Shown here one piece after another: positions 19,758 to 22,801 of a stretch of DNA of 22,801 nucleotides. Location of the stretch: positions 40,341 to 63,141 of the forward strand of contig KZ111158.1 of NCBI GenBank assembly GCA_002077045.2, read 5' to 3'. The notes beneath the pieces are model-generated. The model saw nothing but the letters and a program-made list of their open reading frames with translations. It did not search any database and was not told the DNA's origin. The first letter of the stretch is position 1. The number at the start of each line of letters is the position of its first letter. Source of the DNA: Rachicladosporium sp. CCFEE 5018. Taxonomy: Eukaryota; Ascomycota; Dothideomycetes; Cladosporiales; Cladosporiaceae. A program made the position numbers and the translations under genes.

Positions 19758-20788
19758 ATGGCGAATCCATTCTCCCCTGGAGACTATCCTTTCTCCCAAC
19801 ACTTTGAAGACCCTGCCGAAGAAAGGACCTTCAATGGGTACCGAAGAGACAGTGACGGTCTCAAGATCTTGCCTGGACGCCTTTATAGCCTTCCCAAGCT
19901 TGATCCGATCGCCAAGACCGTGGATGGGCGCTACATGCCCGATTCGATTCTGTGGACGCAATCTCACGTCAACGACCGAGTCGCGAAGCATCCTTTGCTG
20001 GTCTGGGATACGCGATTCGACGAAAGCAGGGGTGTAATGATCGCACGGTGCTTGCAGGCCACATCCTTTACGGATCATAACTACTGGTACGACGAAAGTG
20101 GTACATACCACATGACGGTCGAAGAGAAGTACTATGCTTGGAAAGCTTGGTACTTCCATCTGCAATACGTCGCGATCGATCATCCCGGAATGTCGACCCC
20201 AGAACATAAAATGCCGGTATTGAGGCTGACTGAGGCCTCGCCTTCGATGGATCACTTGACTTACGTCCATCTTGATCACTTCTTCGAGGTCGAAGCTGAT
20301 TTTCTGGAGAAGTTCGGAAAGACGAAACGCGAGCTCGGCAACAGGTCATTCAGTATACTCATGTACCGACTGGATCGATTCATGCACGATAGTCCCACAG
20401 AAAGGCAGACAAAGCGCCTTGTCAACGGAGATATCAGGTCGCCTCTGGACAATGGGTACGACCTGCCTTTCTCCCCTTGGATTAGACGGTGTTCGGACTT
20501 TGGCCGGAATCTTGAAAGAGATAGATTGGGTGAAACCCCTTTCATGACAGGTCCCACAGGCGTCGCTCATATGGTCCTCCTGCCTAAGACAGGTCCATGG
20601 ACTCGGCGGGTATGTATCCCTTTGAAACGCCCGCGCTCACCAACATCATACTGGCCTGATAAGCCGTACTTGTGCCGATACACACGGCACTATACATAAC
20701 AGATCTCACTGCCATGTCGGCGAAACAGCAGAGGTTCTGGAACCAAGATTGGACTGCCTTGGGATCGAGGTTCTCGACGGTTAAATAG
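19758..20788 (+). CDS. Hypothetical fungal protein, unrecognised
   Basis: I do not recognise this protein. The first ATG, in the good context CCCATGG, is at 19758. Two exons are preferred: 19758..20609 and 20729..20788, giving 303 residues, with a 119-base GTATGT...AACAG intron in phase 0. Without splicing the frame runs to 20699 (313 residues), but its last 29 residues (VCIPLKRPRSPTSYW...) read like intron, whereas exon 2 gives QRFWNQDWTALGSRFSTVK. The sequence is soluble-looking, with no signal peptide or membrane span, rich in aromatic and charged residues: HYWYDESG-like stretches, EEKYYAWKAWYFHLQYVAIDH at about 121-141, LTYVHLDHFFEVEADFLEKF near 175, and a Tyr/Arg-rich middle. The overall composition is that of a real folded protein. 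Function is unknown; a lineage-restricted gene is likely. Confidence 0.65.
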
Positions 20789-21674
20789 ATCTTGCGAATG
20801 CAATTATGCGCAGCATCACAACTCTGATACTTCGAAGAGGTCGATCAATGAGGGCCGCTTCACCGCAAAGATCCAAGGCCACGCCTCAACATAACGTCGC
20901 TCTCTCACCGATCAGAGAGTCTTTCTGGCGAACTTACACACCGCACCGCGTACCACAACTCCACGTCAAGTCCGCCCATGAGAGACTTATCCACTCTCTC
21001 GGCAACGCTCAAGACATTGACCACGCTGTCCCTCCCACGCTCAAGTGAACAGGCTAGTGGTCATGTCGTCCAAGCCGGCGATGCCACACTCCAGACCAGG
21101 GTCGCAATGAGAGACACAAAATCCGCCAATATGCACTCAGAAGACTCGACCGCGTTGTCCCTTCCACTTAATGAGTGAGTAGTTTAGTGGTCATTTCGTC
21201 CACGTCGGCGGGAATGTGACAAGGAGGCTATGTGCGGGGGAGATGAATGTGATGAAAAGACTCGAATGAGGCAGGGCATCACGATGCGACGCTCACTTGC
21301 TGCGACTACGTTGTTTATGCTCTTCTGGAGTGCGCTGGCTTATAGAGAAAGAGATGGGACTTCGCCTTGAGAAGATTCTTTGGAAATGATGATCTGTTAT
21401 GTTGCGAGGTTACACCGATGGATTTGCTTCGTTGATAGTACTGTCATGTATCAACGGACTTCTTCGCCTTCCTCACTGATCTCACTGTTCACTCACAAGG
21501 TACCCTACTGTGCATGGTAAGGTGAAGCAATAACATGGTAAAACACGATTGCGTTGCTATACAGAAGGGCGCCCACATGCGTCTAGCCTAAGCGATTACA
21601 TAACACAGCCAATACCCAAAGTCCCATCCTGTCTTCCATAACGCCATCAGATGCACATTGCCTAGATGCGACAC
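20789..21674. other. Intergenic between the hypothetical gene and RNR1, with a tandem duplication
   Basis: Two plus-strand frames (20806..21048 and 20978..21178) overlap here. They contain the copies of a diverged duplication of about 130 bases. Neither has a family motif, so I do not call a gene. The rest, up to the RNR1 stop, should hold the convergent 3' flanks of both neighbours; nothing else stands out. Confidence 0.5.
20978..21210 (+). repeat. Diverged tandem duplication, unit about 130 bases
   Basis: Copy 1 begins with ATGAGAGAC at 20978 and copy 2 with the same string at 21107. Matching blocks follow at AAGAC (21011 and 21141), TGTCCCT-CCAC (21027 and 21156) and TAGTGGTCAT-TCGTCCA--CGGCG (21055-21080 and 21185-21210). 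The offsets are 129-130 bases throughout, with small compensating indels. The last block is the best conserved, roughly nine in ten bases. Function is unknown. Confidence 0.75.
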
Positions 21675-22801
21675 TCAGCCCGAGCACATGACGCAAGCAT
21701 CTTTGTTCTCTATACTGCATGACAGCACTGCATCAGCGTAGATGTCACCCTCACGCTGCTCACTCTTGTCAGCGGCATCCTCTTCCTGCACATCCTTCTT
21801 CATTGCCGGCTGTGGCAGCTCTTCCTGCTTCGGCACAGCAGTCGTGCCATCCACGGCGACCATAGGTGGCGAGTCGCCTTCCTCCTGGTCCGCAGGGAAA
21901 GGTGGGTTGACGACAGCCGAGGCAGTACGATCGAGCTTACGCTCCTTACGCTCTGGCTCTGGCGGAGGAGTCTGCGCCGGTGTAGGCACATCAGCGCCAG
22001 GTGCGGCATTCGCGCTGTTGGGCAGCTTCGCGTCGTACATAGGCTTAGGCGCAGCGACTTCCTCGGCCGCGGCAGCATCTGGCTTCGCCGAGCTGTTAAG
22101 GGCGAAGCCACCGGCACCACGTCGCTTCGACGCTTTGGCAACGTTGGTGTCGACCACTTGTAGAGCTTCTTGATCGACAGTGAACTGGATGGGCGCTGAG
22201 GCGGCCATGGTGCGGAGGTAGTACATGCCAGTCTTAAGTCCTAGACGCCAGCCGGTGAAGTGCATGGACGTGATCTTGCCCATCGTCGGCTCCTTCATGT
22301 GGATGTTTAGCGACTGGGACTGATCGATGAAGGCGCCACGATCGGCTGACATCTGGATGATGTTGCGCTGGCTGATCTCCCAGACAGTCTTATACAGCTC
22401 CTTGATCTCGTCGGGGATATTGGGAATGCGCTGGATAGAGCCACCATCTGCGATGATGCGGTTCTTCATGTTGTCGCTCCAGAGGCCCATGTCGACAAGG
22501 TCCTTGAGCAGCCAGGGGTTGACGACTTGGAACTCGCCGGCCAGGACACGACGAGAGTAGATGTTGCTGGTGTACGGCTCAAAGCACTCATTGAACCCCA
22601 TGATCTGCGATGTGCTTGCTGTGGGCATAGGCGCGACGAGCAGAGAGTTGCGGACGCCATGCACTGCGATCCGCGCCTTGAGGGCTTCCCAATCCCACAA
22701 GTCAGTGGGTGTCACACCCCACATGTCGTATTGGAGCTCGCCCTGTGAGATGGGGGAGCCAGGGTAAGTCTCGTAAGGGCCAAGCTTCTCAGCGAGATCG
22801 C
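21675..22801 (-). CDS. RNR1: Ribonucleoside-diphosphate reductase large subunit, C-terminal part (5' end outside window)
   Basis: A single open frame enters from the right edge and ends at the TGA at 21675-21677. The visible part has 374 complete residues, out of a protein usually near 900. It shows GPYETYPGSP, QYDMWGV, the substrate-phosphate loop PMPTASTSQI, FNECFEPYTSNIYSRRVLAGEF, NIIQMSADRGAFIDQSQSLN, and GLKTGMYYLRT, all class I RNR alpha signatures. The thiyl-radical cysteine region lies upstream, outside the window. After the catalytic barrel comes a linker of almost 150 residues rich in Pro/Ala/Glu/Lys, then the terminal CVMC pair followed by Ser-Gly. By family knowledge this swinging CxxC re-reduces the active-site disulfide and is itself reduced by thioredoxin or glutaredoxin. 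The enzyme makes dNDPs from NDPs with the Rnr2/Rnr4 small subunit and is S-phase and damage regulated in fungi. Confidence 0.96.
   Translation of the reverse strand, partial: DLAEKLGPYETYPGSPISQGELQYDMWGVTPTDLWDWEALKARIAVHGVRNSLLVAPMPTASTSQIMGFNECFEPYTSNIYSRRVLAGEFQVVNPWLLKDLVDMGLWSDNMKNRIIADGGSIQRIPNIPDEIKELYKTVWEISQRNIIQMSADRGAFIDQSQSLNIHMKEPTMGKITSMHFTGWRLGLKTGMYYLRTMAASAPIQFTVDQEALQVVDTNVAKASKRRGAGGFALNSSAKPDAAAAEEVAAPKPMYDAKLPNSANAAPGADVPTPAQTPPPEPERKERKLDRTASAVVNPPFPADQEEGDSPPMVAVDGTTAVPKQEELPQPAMKKDVQEEDAADKSEQREGDIYADAVLSCSIENKDACVMCSG

Noticed and set aside
19532..19759. Minus-strand 75-codon frame overlapping the start of the hypothetical gene
   Set aside because: Its start is the reverse side of the CCATGG at the plus-strand start. 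It looks partly protein-like, but it covers the leader of a better supported gene.
20806..21048. 80-codon ATG frame after the hypothetical gene as a separate small gene
   Set aside because: Lies in the duplicated segment, ends within copy 1, and a second frame of equal quality overlaps it. No evidence to choose either.

Overview
The window is nuclear DNA of a filamentous ascomycete (Pezizomycotina, most likely a dothideomycete; the class is an inference). The evidence is compact genes broken by short GT-AG introns (46-66 bases in almost every case), single-gene transcription units on both strands, fungal-specific families (GET1, NEM1, secreted GH76, a Ser/Thr-rich wall-type protein, LPPEIR-type F-box-like proteins), and the absence of any bacterial operon signal. 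All gene models come from reading frames, splice sites and family motifs by eye, with no database search.

Layout, left to right. (1) A penicillin-acyltransferase-like Ntn hydrolase on the minus strand runs off the left edge. (2) NEM1, the nuclear-envelope HAD phosphatase, is on the minus strand and is divergent from (3) the eIF2B beta subunit (GCD7 type, four exons, plus strand). (4) A secreted GH76 alpha-1,6-mannanase-like enzyme on the minus strand converges on eIF2B beta with only about 100 bases between stops. (5) ECT1, ethanolamine-phosphate cytidylyltransferase, on the minus strand is divergent from (6) GET1, the tail-anchored protein insertion receptor, on the plus strand. (7, 8) Two plus-strand paralogues with an LPPEIR box sit in tandem and share the same three-exon architecture. 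(9) An aquaporin-family channel follows on the plus strand. (10) After about 1.6 kb without a gene comes a long, low-complexity, Ser/Thr-rich secreted protein on the plus strand. (11) After a further 2.2 kb without a supported gene comes an unrecognised protein of about 303 residues on the plus strand. (12) The large subunit of ribonucleotide reductase (RNR1) is on the minus strand and enters from the right edge, so only its C-terminal 374 residues are visible.

The left and right ends hold conserved housekeeping genes. The middle and the 14.4-21.7 kb part are more accessory: lineage-type paralogues, a repetitive secreted protein, an orphan, long gene-free stretches and a diverged 130-base tandem duplication. 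NEM1, ECT1 and GET1 all act at the ER or nuclear envelope, two of them in phospholipid supply, but nothing in the sequence shows that they form a functional cluster. I found no tRNA, rRNA, CRISPR array or intact transposon, and no clear sign of a previously undescribed multi-gene system. The most interesting items are the tandem paralogue pair with its preserved 8-codon first exon, the orphan acyltransferase homologue, the repetitive secreted protein and the diverged tandem duplication.
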